From assembly GCF_023074185.1 (NCBI RefSeq), contig NZ_JADPKY010000126.1:186001-250000 (forward strand): DNA of 64,000 nt. The letters run 5' to 3'. The notes beneath the pieces are model-generated. The model saw only the letters and a list, made by a program, of their open reading frames with translations. It made no database searches and was not told the origin of the DNA. Below, piece after piece: positions 26,302-37,733 of this stretch. Source of the DNA: Bradyrhizobium sp. 132. GTDB lineage: Bacteria; Pseudomonadota; Alphaproteobacteria; Rhizobiales; Xanthobacteraceae. How positions within the stretch are numbered: the stretch's first letter is position 1; each line of letters opens with the position of its first letter. Position numbers and translations under genes: made by a program.

Positions 26302-27597
26302 ATGGTCGATGTGACCTCACAAATGTCGGTGCAAACGGCCGCCGCGGCAAAGCCTTCGGCGCGGCGCTATTACGTGCTGGGCCTGCTCACCATCATCTAT
26401 GCGCTGAACTTCCTCGACCGCACGATCTTCAACGTCCTGATCGAGCCGATCAAGAAGGAGTTTCAGCTCAGCGACACCATGATGGGCCTGCTCGCGGGCT
26501 TCGGCTTCGCGCTGTTCTACTCCCTGCTCGGCATTCCCATCGCGCGCGTCGCCGACCGGCTCAACCGGCGCAACATCGTCGCCGCCGCCTTCGCGTTCTG
26601 GAGCGCGATGACGGCACTGTGCGGCGCGGCTTCGAGCGTCACCTCGCTGGCGCTGGCGAGGATCGGCGTCGGCATCGGCGAATCCGCGGGCTCGCCCGCC
26701 TCGCAATCCATCGTCGCTGATCTCTTCGCCAAGAACGAGCGTCCGCGCGCGCTCGGCATCTACGCCGTCGGCACCTATCTCGGCGTCTTCCTCGGCTATT
26801 TCGTCGGCGGCTACGTCAACCAGCACTATGGCTGGCGGACGGCGTTCTACGTCGCGGGCGTGCCCGGCATTCTGCTCGCATTGATCCTGTGGCTGACGAT
26901 CTCCGAGCCGAAGCGCGGCGCCATGCAGGAGAGCTTCGTGCCCGAGCCGCTCGGCCCGACGCTACGCTTCCTCGCATCCCAGCGAAGCTTCATCATCGTG
27001 CTGATCGGTTTCTGTCTCACCACTTACACGAACTACGCGACCGCGGCGTGGATCCCGCCGTTCCTGGCCCGCGTGCACCATCTGTCGAGCGCCGAGATCG
27101 GCACCTACGCCGGCACCTTCAAGGGGCTCGCCGGCATGGCCGGCACCCTGCTCGGCGGCTTCGTGGTGGCCAACATCAGCCGCCGCGACGATCGCTGGAA
27201 GCTGTGGGCGCCCGCGATCACCTCTGGCCTCGCCGGCCCCGTGTTCGCGGTATGCATGCTGACGCAGGACTTTGCGATGATGGTGGCCATGCTGGCGCTG
27301 ACCTCGTTCCTGGTCGGCTTCCATCTCGGGCCGATCTTCGCGATCGCACAGACGGTGGCCAAGCCGAGCATGCGGGCACTCGCCTCCGCCCTGATCGCGC
27401 TCACCGCCACCTGCTTCGGCCAGGGCGTCGGCCCGCTCGCTGTGGGCATGGTCAACGACGCCCTCAAAGGCAGCTATGGCGCGGACGCCGTGCGCTATTC
27501 CCTGCTTTCGGCTGCGGTCACGACCACGCTGGGGGCGATCCTGTTCGTCTGGGCGGCCCACACCATCCGGGACGATATCGGCCGGGCCGCAGCCTGA
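26302..27597 (+). CDS. MFS transporter
   Basis: 431 residues, 12 predicted transmembrane segments. The major-facilitator signature in the loop between helices 2 and 3 reads GIPIARVADRLNRR (about 83-96), and a second-half equivalent is present. NFLDRTIFNVLIEPIKKEF near residue 36 resembles the spinster/aromatic-acid-type MFS group. I start at the ATG 26302 with GGGGGAAG just upstream; a TTG four codons earlier is in frame. It lies 61 bases after the Rieske oxygenase on the same strand, so it probably imports that enzyme's substrate or exports its product. Confidence 0.9.
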   Translation: MVDVTSQMSVQTAAAAKPSARRYYVLGLLTIIYALNFLDRTIFNVLIEPIKKEFQLSDTMMGLLAGFGFALFYSLLGIPIARVADRLNRRNIVAAAFAFWSAMTALCGAASSVTSLALARIGVGIGESAGSPASQSIVADLFAKNERPRALGIYAVGTYLGVFLGYFVGGYVNQHYGWRTAFYVAGVPGILLALILWLTISEPKRGAMQESFVPEPLGPTLRFLASQRSFIIVLIGFCLTTYTNYATAAWIPPFLARVHHLSSAEIGTYAGTFKGLAGMAGTLLGGFVVANISRRDDRWKLWAPAITSGLAGPVFAVCMLTQDFAMMVAMLALTSFLVGFHLGPIFAIAQTVAKPSMRALASALIALTATCFGQGVGPLAVGMVNDALKGSYGADAVRYSLLSAAVTTTLGAILFVWAAHTIRDDIGRAAA

Positions 27598-27741
27598 GGC
27601 AGGCCCTGGAACACCTTCGCCCGGTGAAACCCGCCGGGCGACCAGATGAAACCATTTTGCGGAACCCGCGAAACCATCCAGAAACAGACGGTCCTTACAA
27701 GTGGAGCCATAGACGGCGGCAAAGCCCGTCGGGAGGCTCAG

Positions 27742-27945
27742 ATGAACCACTCCATTCACTCTGCTGATCGTGCGACCCACCTGAAGATCGTGGTTGTGGC
27801 GCTGGTGGCCGGCATCACTGTGGCCGGCTTCGGGATCGCAGCCCGCACCAATGCCGATCACAGCCAGACCGCCCAGTCCACCCACGTGATCAAAGCCGGC
27901 AAACCGGTCGTGGTGACGAGCGCCGGGACGTCAGATATCCGCTGA
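27742..27945 (+). CDS. small membrane-anchored hypothetical protein
   Basis: 67 residues: a polar N-terminus (MNHSIHSADRATH), one hydrophobic segment (about 15-34), then a polar exported tail. GGGAGG lies 7 bases before the ATG and a clear intrinsic terminator follows the stop, which supports a real single-gene transcript. Function unknown. Confidence 0.65.
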   Translation: MNHSIHSADRATHLKIVVVALVAGITVAGFGIAARTNADHSQTAQSTHVIKAGKPVVVTSAGTSDIR

Positions 27946-27968
27946 CGCGAGGCTTACGGACAGACCAG

Positions 27969-27993
27969 TGGCCGCCTCCGGGCGGCCTTTTTG
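27969..27993 (+). terminator. intrinsic terminator after the 67-aa gene
   Basis: Stem GGCCGCC (27970-27976) with GGCGGCC (27981-27987), loop of four bases, followed by a run of T. Confidence 0.8.
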
Positions 27994-28210
27994 ATTCAGG
28001 CGACGGGTGAGGACGCCGACATGGATCGGGTCAATAGCTGCCGCATCTGTGCTTGAATTTCTCGCCTGAACCGCAACAGGGCGCCGCGCGAGCGCGGGAG
28101 TTTTACGCCGGTCGAAGGCCAAAAAGCACGCAGGAGTCGTGCCGCGAGCGACCGGGGATCGAAGCAAGAAGAGGATTCGGAGGTAAGGGTATGAAAGGAT
28201 TGCCAAAAAA

Positions 28211-28287
<77 letters not shown>

Positions 28288-28462
28288 GTGACACGCAAAT
28301 GTCTGCGGAACGAGGGGGGACTTAAAGGCCGGACCTGTTGAAGTCAAGGACGTTGCATCCGCAGCCTGAACGAGCGGATTTCCGTCGAGGGTGCGCACGA
28401 ACGTGACCCTCGGCCGCGAGGGCTGACGTAGTCAGTCCGGTCCCGAATCGTCTACGCCTCCG

Positions 28463-28487
28463 GGAACTTGCGGGTTCAGGGGCCGTC
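28463..28487 (+). promoter_or_regulatory. possible EcfG-type (general stress) promoter before the HU gene
   Basis: GGAAC (28463-28467), 16 bases, then CGTC (28484-28487), compared with GGAAC-N16/17-CGTT for the alphaproteobacterial general stress sigma factor. One mismatch; a single motif of this size in GC-rich sequence is weak evidence. Confidence 0.25.
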
Positions 28488-28506
28488 TTCCCGACCACCG
28501 GCAGGA

Positions 28507-28538
28507 ATCGAGGAGGCCAGACATCGAGGAGGCCAGAC
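28507..28538 (+). repeat. 16-bp tandem duplication carrying the HU ribosome-binding site
   Basis: The unit ATCGAGGAGGCCAGAC occurs twice in direct succession (28507-28522 and 28523-28538), immediately before the HU start codon. Each unit carries GAGGAGG. The first is followed by ATC where the second is followed by ATG, so only the second copy leads to a start codon. Confidence 0.9.
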
Positions 28539-28853
28539 ATGGCTAAGAAGGACTCGGCGAAGAAGGCTGCCGCTCCCGCCACCATCACGCTCAAGCGCCT
28601 CGCCGCCGACATCGCGGAGAGCCAGGACCTGTCGAAAAAGCACGCCGAGGCGGTCCTGACCGACATGGTCGACCTGATCACCAAGCACCTCAAGAAGGGC
28701 GACCGCGTCCGCATCGTCGGGCTCGGCATCCTCCAGGTCCGCAAGCGCGCCGCCCGCACCGGCCGCAATCCCGCGACTGGCGAGCCGATCCATATCAAGG
28801 CCAGCAAGAAGGTCGCCTTCCGCCCGGTCAAGGAACTGAAAGAGGCGATCTAA
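28539..28853 (+). CDS. HU-family DNA-binding protein
   Basis: Histone-like nucleoid protein that bends DNA as a dimer. 104 residues, slightly longer than the 90-aa norm because of a Lys/Ala-rich N-terminal extension (MAKKDSAKKAAAPAT). The bacterial HU/IHF signature GLGILQVRKRAARTGRNPATG is at about 62-82, followed by FRPVKELKEAI. IHF-alpha/beta features are absent, so HU is the better call. Its ribosome site is doubled by a 16-base tandem repeat. Confidence 0.92.
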   Translation: MAKKDSAKKAAAPATITLKRLAADIAESQDLSKKHAEAVLTDMVDLITKHLKKGDRVRIVGLGILQVRKRAARTGRNPATGEPIHIKASKKVAFRPVKELKEAI

Positions 28854-28955
28854 CCACTCACATTTCGTTAAGCCTGAGCAGCGTCGTCCCGCCGCAACGC
28901 GGCCCACTTTTCTGGTATACCGCCTCTCTCCCCTGACCCGGCGGTTTGACCAGAA

Positions 28956-30206
28956 ATGTCCTCCCTCACCTTTTCGCATACCGTGACCGAGCGCTTCCTG
29001 CGCTACGTCCTCATCGACACCCAATCCGATCCGGAATCCCCGGCCTCCCCGTCGACCGAGAAGCAGAAAGACCTCGGCCGTGTGCTCGCCGCCGAGCTTA
29101 GAGACATGGGCGTTGCCGATGCCCATCTCGACGATTACGGCTACGTCTACGGAACGATCCCGGCGAACACCGACAAGAAGGTGCCCGTGATCTGCTTCTG
29201 CTCGCACATGGACACCTCGCCCGACGTTACCGGCAAGGACGTCAAGCCGCAGGTGGTCAACAACTATCGCGGCGGCGATATCACTCTATCCGGCGACACC
29301 AGCCAGGTGATCCGCTTCGCCGAGCATCCAGCGCTGAAGAACCAGATCGGCAACGACATCATCACCACCGACGGCACCACGCTGCTCGGGGCCGACAACA
29401 AGGCCGGCGTCGCCGAGATCATGGATGCCGCGCATTTCTTCATCAACAATCCGCAAGTGAAGCACGGCACCATCAAGATCCTGTTCACGCCCGACGAGGA
29501 GATCGGCCGCGGCGTCGACAATGTCGACCTGACGAAGCTCGGCGCCGAGTTCGGCTACACCATGGACGGCGAGAGCGCGGGCTGCGTCGAGGACGAGACC
29601 TTTTCCGCCGACGGCGCCGTCATCACCATTAACGGCGTCAGCGCCCATCCCGGCTATGCCAAGGGCAAGATGGAGCACGCGATCAAGATCGCGGCGGCCA
29701 TCGTCGAGCGGCTCCCGAAGGAAGGCTGCTCGCCCGAGACGACCTCAGGCAAGCAGGGCTTTCTGCATCCGATCGGCATCGAGGGCGCACTGGAGCAGGC
29801 AACGCTCTCCTTCATCGTGCGCGACTTCACCGAGGAAGGGCTCAAGGAGAAGGAAGTCCTGCTCGAGAACATCGTCAAGGACGTGATGAAGGACTATCCG
29901 CGCTCGACCTACAGGTTCGAGGTGCGAGAGCAGTACCGCAACATGAAGCAGGTGATCGATCGTCATCCCCACATCCTCGAATACGCCATCGAAGCGATCC
30001 GCCGCGCCGGCCTGCGCCCGATGCGCACCGCGATCCGCGGCGGTACCGACGGCTCCCGGCTCTCCTTCATGGGCCTTCCCTGCCCCAACATCTTTGCCGG
30101 CGAGCACGCGTTTCACTCGCGCCTCGAATGGGTCAGCCGGCAGGACATGGAGAAAGCCGTGCAGACCATCGTGCATCTCGCGATGATCTGGGAGGAGAAA
30201 GCGTAG
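28956..30206 (+). CDS. pepT: peptidase T (tripeptide aminopeptidase)
   Basis: Cytoplasmic M20B zinc aminopeptidase that removes N-terminal residues from tripeptides. 416 residues. Zinc ligands and catalytic residues are visible in SHMDTSPD (His, Asp), LLGADNKAGVAEI (bridging Asp), TPDEEIGRG (catalytic Glu pair), the dimerisation-domain HPGYAKGK, and GTDGSRLSFMG with ending AFHSRLEW (last His). Length and motifs are complete. Start ATG at 28956; 102 bases separate it from the HU gene. Confidence 0.95.
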   Translation: MSSLTFSHTVTERFLRYVLIDTQSDPESPASPSTEKQKDLGRVLAAELRDMGVADAHLDDYGYVYGTIPANTDKKVPVICFCSHMDTSPDVTGKDVKPQVVNNYRGGDITLSGDTSQVIRFAEHPALKNQIGNDIITTDGTTLLGADNKAGVAEIMDAAHFFINNPQVKHGTIKILFTPDEEIGRGVDNVDLTKLGAEFGYTMDGESAGCVEDETFSADGAVITINGVSAHPGYAKGKMEHAIKIAAAIVERLPKEGCSPETTSGKQGFLHPIGIEGALEQATLSFIVRDFTEEGLKEKEVLLENIVKDVMKDYPRSTYRFEVREQYRNMKQVIDRHPHILEYAIEAIRRAGLRPMRTAIRGGTDGSRLSFMGLPCPNIFAGEHAFHSRLEWVSRQDMEKAVQTIVHLAMIWEEKA

Positions 30207-30221
30207 ATACGCGCAGACGCC

Positions 30222-30245
30222 GTGGCCGGGCTTGCTCCCGGCCAC
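30222..30245. terminator. hairpin between convergent pepT and the 295-aa membrane protein gene
   Basis: Perfect 9-bp stem GTGGCCGGG (30222-30230) with CCCGGCCAC (30237-30245) and a six-base loop, placed between two convergent genes. No T run follows on either strand, so termination may be imperfect. Confidence 0.5.
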
Positions 30246-30263
30246 AAGCGCAGGCCGCAGCCT

Positions 30264-31151
30264 TTACGGCACCGGCTTCGCGCGAGAAGTGCGATGGAAG
30301 CGGTTGGAACTTACGATCCAGTTCGGCAGCGGCTCTCCATCGCGATGCCGTCCGCCGGCAACAGCAGCAGCCCAGGCTACCACGGCCCCGATCAGAGTTG
30401 CGGCTGCAACCGAGAATGCGAGGATGATCGAGCTGTGTCGCGTACGGTTGATCGCCGTCCGGGAGTCCGCAATCGCGGCGTCGACCCGACGCTCGGAGTC
30501 CGGCCCGGTCAGTCCCGTCAACGCTGTAACCTGCTGCACAAGATAGGTTCGATCGTCGCCGCTGACGCCGCTGTGGCTCGACGACGTCATCAGGATACGT
30601 CCGGCTTCAGCGCGCGTTTCCCCGAGATCGGTCGGAGGTCGACGCGCACGGAATAGCTTGTCCAGTTCATAACCTAAAAGCGGCTCGGCTGCGGTCGCGT
30701 TGCCTGACGACGAACGTGCCGGAGAGCGGTCAATTGTGCCCGCACCGAGAAAGGCGAGGAAAACGCCGCCGATCAGTACGGCAAGCGCCCATGACATCAG
30801 GCCATGGAGCCCGTCCCACCGCTCGCCATCGTCATCGATGGCCGAAACTGCGGCCGCCTGACGCGTGGTGCGGCCCGCGATATAGCCGCCGAAGCCGAAA
30901 CTGGCGATCGCCTGCAAAATCAAATACAACCCCGAAAGAAGCGCCAGAGCCGCTGATGCGTCGCGCCATGTCGGCGACGTCGAGCTGATGCCGAGCCCGA
31001 TAGCGACGCCAAAGCTCACCAGGATGAAGGACAACGCGGCGGCGGCGAATGCGCCTGCGACGATAGAACTCCATTGGATGCTCCAGCGGTCTTCGGCGAC
31101 TCGCGGACGACCTTCGGTGACTTCTTCCTGCACGAGAGCTTCGATGGTCAT
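30264..31151 (-). CDS. hypothetical membrane protein, 295 aa
   Basis: Not recognised. Transmembrane segments are at about 30-55, 66-92, 115-137 and 245-267. A hydrophilic region of about 100 residues between the third and fourth segments (about 140-240) is probably periplasmic; it contains many Arg, Ser, Asp and the stretch GDDRTYLVQQVTALTG. N-terminus reads WSIQWSSIVAGAFAAAALSF, which I have seen at the start of conserved rhizobial membrane proteins of unknown function. It is preceded by a 24-residue membrane peptide gene only 10 bases upstream, likely one operon. Confidence 0.7.
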   Translation of the reverse strand: MTIEALVQEEVTEGRPRVAEDRWSIQWSSIVAGAFAAAALSFILVSFGVAIGLGISSTSPTWRDASAALALLSGLYLILQAIASFGFGGYIAGRTTRQAAAVSAIDDDGERWDGLHGLMSWALAVLIGGVFLAFLGAGTIDRSPARSSSGNATAAEPLLGYELDKLFRARRPPTDLGETRAEAGRILMTSSSHSGVSGDDRTYLVQQVTALTGLTGPDSERRVDAAIADSRTAINRTRHSSIILAFSVAAATLIGAVVAWAAAVAGGRHRDGEPLPNWIVSSNRFHRTSRAKPVP

Positions 31152-31161
31152 ATCAGCTCTC

Positions 31162-31236
31162 TCAACGCAGGCCGAATAACGACAAGACAGCCATGATCAC
31201 CACGATCAAGCCGACGAGATAAATCAGTCCGTTCAT
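31162..31236 (-). CDS. 24-aa single-helix membrane peptide
   Basis: The minus strand carries an ATG at 31236 preceded by CGAGGAGGACGCACC, a strong Shine-Dalgarno at good spacing, followed by 24 codons and TGA. The peptide is one hydrophobic helix: MNGLIYLVGLIVVIMAVLSL followed by FGLR. It ends 10 bases before the start of the 295-aa membrane protein. A good ribosome site, a coherent hydrophobic sequence and operon placement support it as a real small protein; its role is unknown. It might be a regulator or accessory of the neighbouring membrane protein. Confidence 0.6.
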   Translation of the reverse strand: MNGLIYLVGLIVVIMAVLSLFGLR

Positions 31237-31268
31237 GGTGCGTCCTCCTCGATTTTCCCCTGCTCGCT

Positions 31269-31293
31269 AATGAGGAGGAAGACGGAACGTTCC
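31269..31293 (-). promoter_or_regulatory. possible EcfG-type promoter before the 24-aa gene
   Basis: On the minus strand GGAAC (31293-31289), 16 bases, then CATT (31272-31269), one mismatch from the GGAAC-N16-CGTT general-stress promoter. It lies 33 bases upstream of the 24-aa gene's ATG. GGAAC is part of a GGAACGTTCC palindrome. Confidence 0.28.
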
Positions 31294-31499
31294 TAGTTTT
31301 TGCAGCCGACAGGAACGAACTCACCGGAGTCGGGTTGGGTGTGAGCCCAAGGATGAAGTTGCGAGCACGAGGCCCAGCCGGTCAACACCGGAGCCGGGGG
31401 CCTTTGTTTTGAGCTGGGCTCCCTGTCCTATGTTAGCGACGCCGGCGCTGGGATCATCGAAGATGCGACCGGGGCGGGACTCCGGATCGGGAGAGCCGC

Positions 31500-31733
31500 G
31501 TGGATCGCAGAACCGCGTGCCTTCATCAGGCAGATGCATTCCGGGAAAAGGCGATCGCCGATCCCGAGCACCACGACCAGTGGATCGATGAAGCCATCAA
31601 ATGGCTGGAACGGGCAATGGAAGCCAGCTGTCGCGCCGTCGTCACGGTCGAAGCCGGCGACACCGGCGACATTCCGGAGCTGGCACGCGGAGCGCCAGCC
31701 GATGCTCAACTGAGCCTGATCACCCGTCAATGA
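31500..31733 (+). CDS. small soluble hypothetical protein, 77 aa
   Basis: Starts at a GTG with GAGAGCC upstream. The sequence CLHQADAFREKAIADPEHHDQWIDEAIKW has the layout of a family of short Bradyrhizobium proteins (CxxxAxxxRxKAxADPxxxDxWIDExxxW) that I recall as unnamed hypotheticals. The first half is probably two amphipathic helices; the second half is acidic. No neighbours on the same strand are close enough to give context. Confidence 0.5.
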   Translation: MDRRTACLHQADAFREKAIADPEHHDQWIDEAIKWLERAMEASCRAVVTVEAGDTGDIPELARGAPADAQLSLITRQ

Positions 31734-31853
31734 GAAGCGCTGGCGTCTCCGCCACTGCTGCGGCAATTGCGCCAGGGACGTAACAATGTTGCGGGTCGAC
31801 ACTATTCCCGCGCCCATGCTAGGCCGGACGCAGACCGCAATCAGAGTGACTTC

Positions 31854-32216
31854 GTGCTCGCGAACCGCCAGCCCTCAGGATCTTGCCGCCCGCGCAACTG
31901 GCGCGGGCTGATGTCTGTGCTGATCGCGGTTGTCTATCTGCTCGCGGGAACGCTGCACGGCCTGCACGACATCGACGTCACCACGCCCGGCGGCGGCTCG
32001 GAGATTGCTGCGGTCATTGATGGCTCCTCAGATCACAGCGACCACAAGGCCATCGGCGGGCATCATTGCCATGGCTGCTTCTCGGTGATGGTCGCGCAGC
32101 CGGCGCCGCCGGCCGCATCGACCGCGCTCGTGTCTGCATCGCGCCCGCAACGCGTATCCCGGCTCGCCGGCATTGTCCCCGATACCGACTCCCCGCCTCC
32201 CAAACATATTGCCTGA
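31854..32216 (+). CDS. His-rich exported small protein upstream of the metal efflux genes
   Basis: About 120 residues from the GTG at 31854 (AGAG seven bases upstream); an ATG at 31911 would give 101 residues and also begins at the hydrophobic segment SVLIAVVYLLAG. After this signal-anchor the protein has a His/Asp-rich stretch with GSSDHSDHKAIGGHHCHGCF, a probable metal-binding site, and a Pro/Ser-rich tail ending SPPPKHIA. Lies 55 bases before czcC on the same strand. A periplasmic metal-binding accessory for the efflux system is the natural inference, not shown. Confidence 0.55.
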   Translation: MLANRQPSGSCRPRNWRGLMSVLIAVVYLLAGTLHGLHDIDVTTPGGGSEIAAVIDGSSDHSDHKAIGGHHCHGCFSVMVAQPAPPAASTALVSASRPQRVSRLAGIVPDTDSPPPKHIA

Positions 32217-32271
32217 ACGGATTGGTCGGGCGCCGCGCGCCCATTAGGTTCATCCTTCACAGGTCGATTTC

Positions 32272-33546
32272 ATGTTTTGCAGGGGAATGGCCGCGCGCCT
32301 GGCGTGCGCGGCAGCGTGTCTGATTGGCGGATTGGCGCTTGCGCCGTCCCACGCCCAGACACTGACGATGCGAAGCGCGCTCTCGCGCGCGCTGGCCACG
32401 AGCCCGCGGCTGACCGCGGCGGAGCGCGACGTCGGAATCGCCACGGGCCAGCGCATCCAGGCAGGTGCGCTTCTCAATCCGGAACTGTCCTACGAACAGG
32501 ACAATTCGTTCGGGTCCGGCATCTATCGCGGCACGCGATCGGCCGAGACCACGCTGCAGATCAGCCAGGCCTTCGAGCTGTTCGGCAAGCGCGACGCGCG
32601 GATCGCCGCGGGCGTCGCCGGCATCGAGGTTGCCGCGATCCAGGGCAAGGCCGTCAGGCTGGAGGTGCTCTCGGAGACGGCGATCGCCTTCCTCAGCGTG
32701 CTCGGCGCACAGCGGCGTATCCAGATCCTCGACGAGCAGATCGCCGCCATCGACCGGCTGACGCCGCTTTTGCGCCGCCGCGTCGAGGCCGGCGCCTCCT
32801 CGCCGGCCGAGACCGGCCGTGCCGAGGTAGCTTCCGCCCTGGTGAAGGCCGACCGCGAACGCTTCAAGGCGACGCTGGCGAGCGCCCGGCGCGAGCTTGC
32901 GGTCTTGATGGGCGACGCGGCAGCGAAATTCGGCGAGGTCTCCGGCCGGCTCGACACCATGGGACGGCCGCCGACCTTCCAGTCGGTCGTCGCCGCCATC
33001 GATGCCAATCCGCAGCTGGTGCGCTGGACCGCGATCTATGCCCAGCGCAACGCCGAGCTGTTGTTGGCGCGGCTCAGGCCCTATCCCGACGTGCGGATCG
33101 CTGCCGGCTGGCGACATTTCAACGAGACCACTGACGACGCGGCGCGCCTCACCGTCTCGGTGCCGATTCCCGTGTTCGACCAGAACCAGGGCAATATCCT
33201 CTCGGCACAGGAAAGCCTTGCCAAGACCAAGGCCGAGCGCGAGGCCAACCGCAACACGCTGATCGTGGTCGCCGGCCGCGCCTACGACTCGCTTCAGGGC
33301 TCGCTGCGCGAGCTTTCGGTGCTGCGCGAGAGCGCCATTCCCAAGGCCACCGAAGCCTCGGACGCAATCGCGCAAGGCTACGGCCAGGGCCGCTTCACCC
33401 TGCTCGAAGTGCTCGACGCCCAGGCGAGCGTCACCCAGGCGCGGCTGCGCGAGCAGGAGGCGCTCCAGAACTTCCATGCGGGGGTGGCGACCATCGAAGG
33501 CCTCGTCGGCAATCCCTTCACGCTGGCGCGGGAGAGCGCACGATGA
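32272..33546 (+). CDS. czcC: CzcC-like outer-membrane efflux protein (TolC family)
   Basis: Outer-membrane channel of a tripartite heavy-metal efflux complex. 424 residues. Signal peptide at 1-30 ending SHAQ, followed by two long TolC-type repeats rich in heptads (NPELSYEQDN near 65; YAQRNAELLLARLRPYPDVRIAAGWRHFNET near 260). Its last four bases overlap the start of czcB (ATGA). There is no lipobox cysteine after the signal peptide. Confidence 0.88.
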   Translation: MFCRGMAARLACAAACLIGGLALAPSHAQTLTMRSALSRALATSPRLTAAERDVGIATGQRIQAGALLNPELSYEQDNSFGSGIYRGTRSAETTLQISQAFELFGKRDARIAAGVAGIEVAAIQGKAVRLEVLSETAIAFLSVLGAQRRIQILDEQIAAIDRLTPLLRRRVEAGASSPAETGRAEVASALVKADRERFKATLASARRELAVLMGDAAAKFGEVSGRLDTMGRPPTFQSVVAAIDANPQLVRWTAIYAQRNAELLLARLRPYPDVRIAAGWRHFNETTDDAARLTVSVPIPVFDQNQGNILSAQESLAKTKAEREANRNTLIVVAGRAYDSLQGSLRELSVLRESAIPKATEASDAIAQGYGQGRFTLLEVLDAQASVTQARLREQEALQNFHAGVATIEGLVGNPFTLARESAR

Positions 33547-34512
33547 AGACGTCCTCCATCGTCCTTGTCGCCGTCGTTGCCGCCGCACTCGGCGCTTACG
33601 GCTATTCCCTGCTCGCCCCAACCAGGGTCGAGCATGCCGAACACAGCGCGGACAAAAAGCCGGAGAAGCCGAACGACCATGTCGAGCAGGACGAGCACGG
33701 CGCCGACCGGATCCGGATCTCCGACGTCAAGCTTGCCGCCGCCGGCGTGACGCTGGCGGAAGCTGCGAGCGTCACGCTAACCGACACGCTCGCCTTCAAC
33801 GGCGTCCTGCGCGCCAACCAGGAAGCCGTGGTGCAGGTGACGCCGCGCTTTCCCGGCGTTGCCAAATCGATCCAGAAGCGCATCGGCGACAAGGTCGGCA
33901 AGGACGATCTGCTCGCCGCGATCGAGAGCAACCAGAGCCTCACCGTCTACGAGCTCAAGGCGCCGATTGCCGGCACTATCATCGAGCGGCAGATCTCGCT
34001 CGGCGAATACGCCTCCGAACAGAAACCGGCCTTCGTCGTCGCCGACCTCTCCAGCATCTGGGTCGATCTGTCGATCTATCGGCAGGACCTGCGGCGCGTT
34101 CGCCTCAACGACGAGGTGCTGATCGATCCCGACGACGGCCGCGGCGAGATCAAGGGCACGATCTCCTACATGGCGCCGATCGGCAGCAGCGAGACCCAGA
34201 CCGCGCTGGCGCGCGTGGTGCTGCCAAATCCGGACGGGCGCTTGCGTCCCGGCCTGTTCGTCACGGCACGGCTGATCCTCGCCGCGCGCAACGTCGCGGT
34301 CGCCGTGCGCCGAAGCGCGATCCAGACGCTGGAGAACCGGACCATCGTGTTCGTCCGCGAGGACGGCGACAAGATCGAGGCCCGCCCCGTGGAGCTGGGC
34401 GATTCCGATCCCCGCCATGTCGAGATCAAGGCCGGCCTTTCAGCCGGCGAGCATTACGTCGCGGAAAACAGCTTCGTCGTGAAGGCGGAAATGGGCAAGG
34501 GCGAGGCCGAGC

Positions 34513-34520
<8 letters not shown>
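33543..34520 (+). CDS. czcB: CzcB-like periplasmic adaptor (membrane fusion protein)
   Basis: Links the RND pump to the outer-membrane channel. 325 residues: an N-terminal membrane anchor (5-22), a His/Glu/Lys/Asp-rich stretch (about 30-55, HAEHSADKKPEKPNDHVEQ), then barrel-sandwich and beta-barrel domains with PGVAKSIQKRIGDKVGKDDLL and KAPIAGTIIERQISLGEYA. It is shorter than CzcB of Cupriavidus. Overlaps czcC by 4 and czcA by 8 bases, so the three are translated together. Confidence 0.9.
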
Positions 34521-37731
<3,211 letters not shown>

Positions 37732-37733
37732 AA

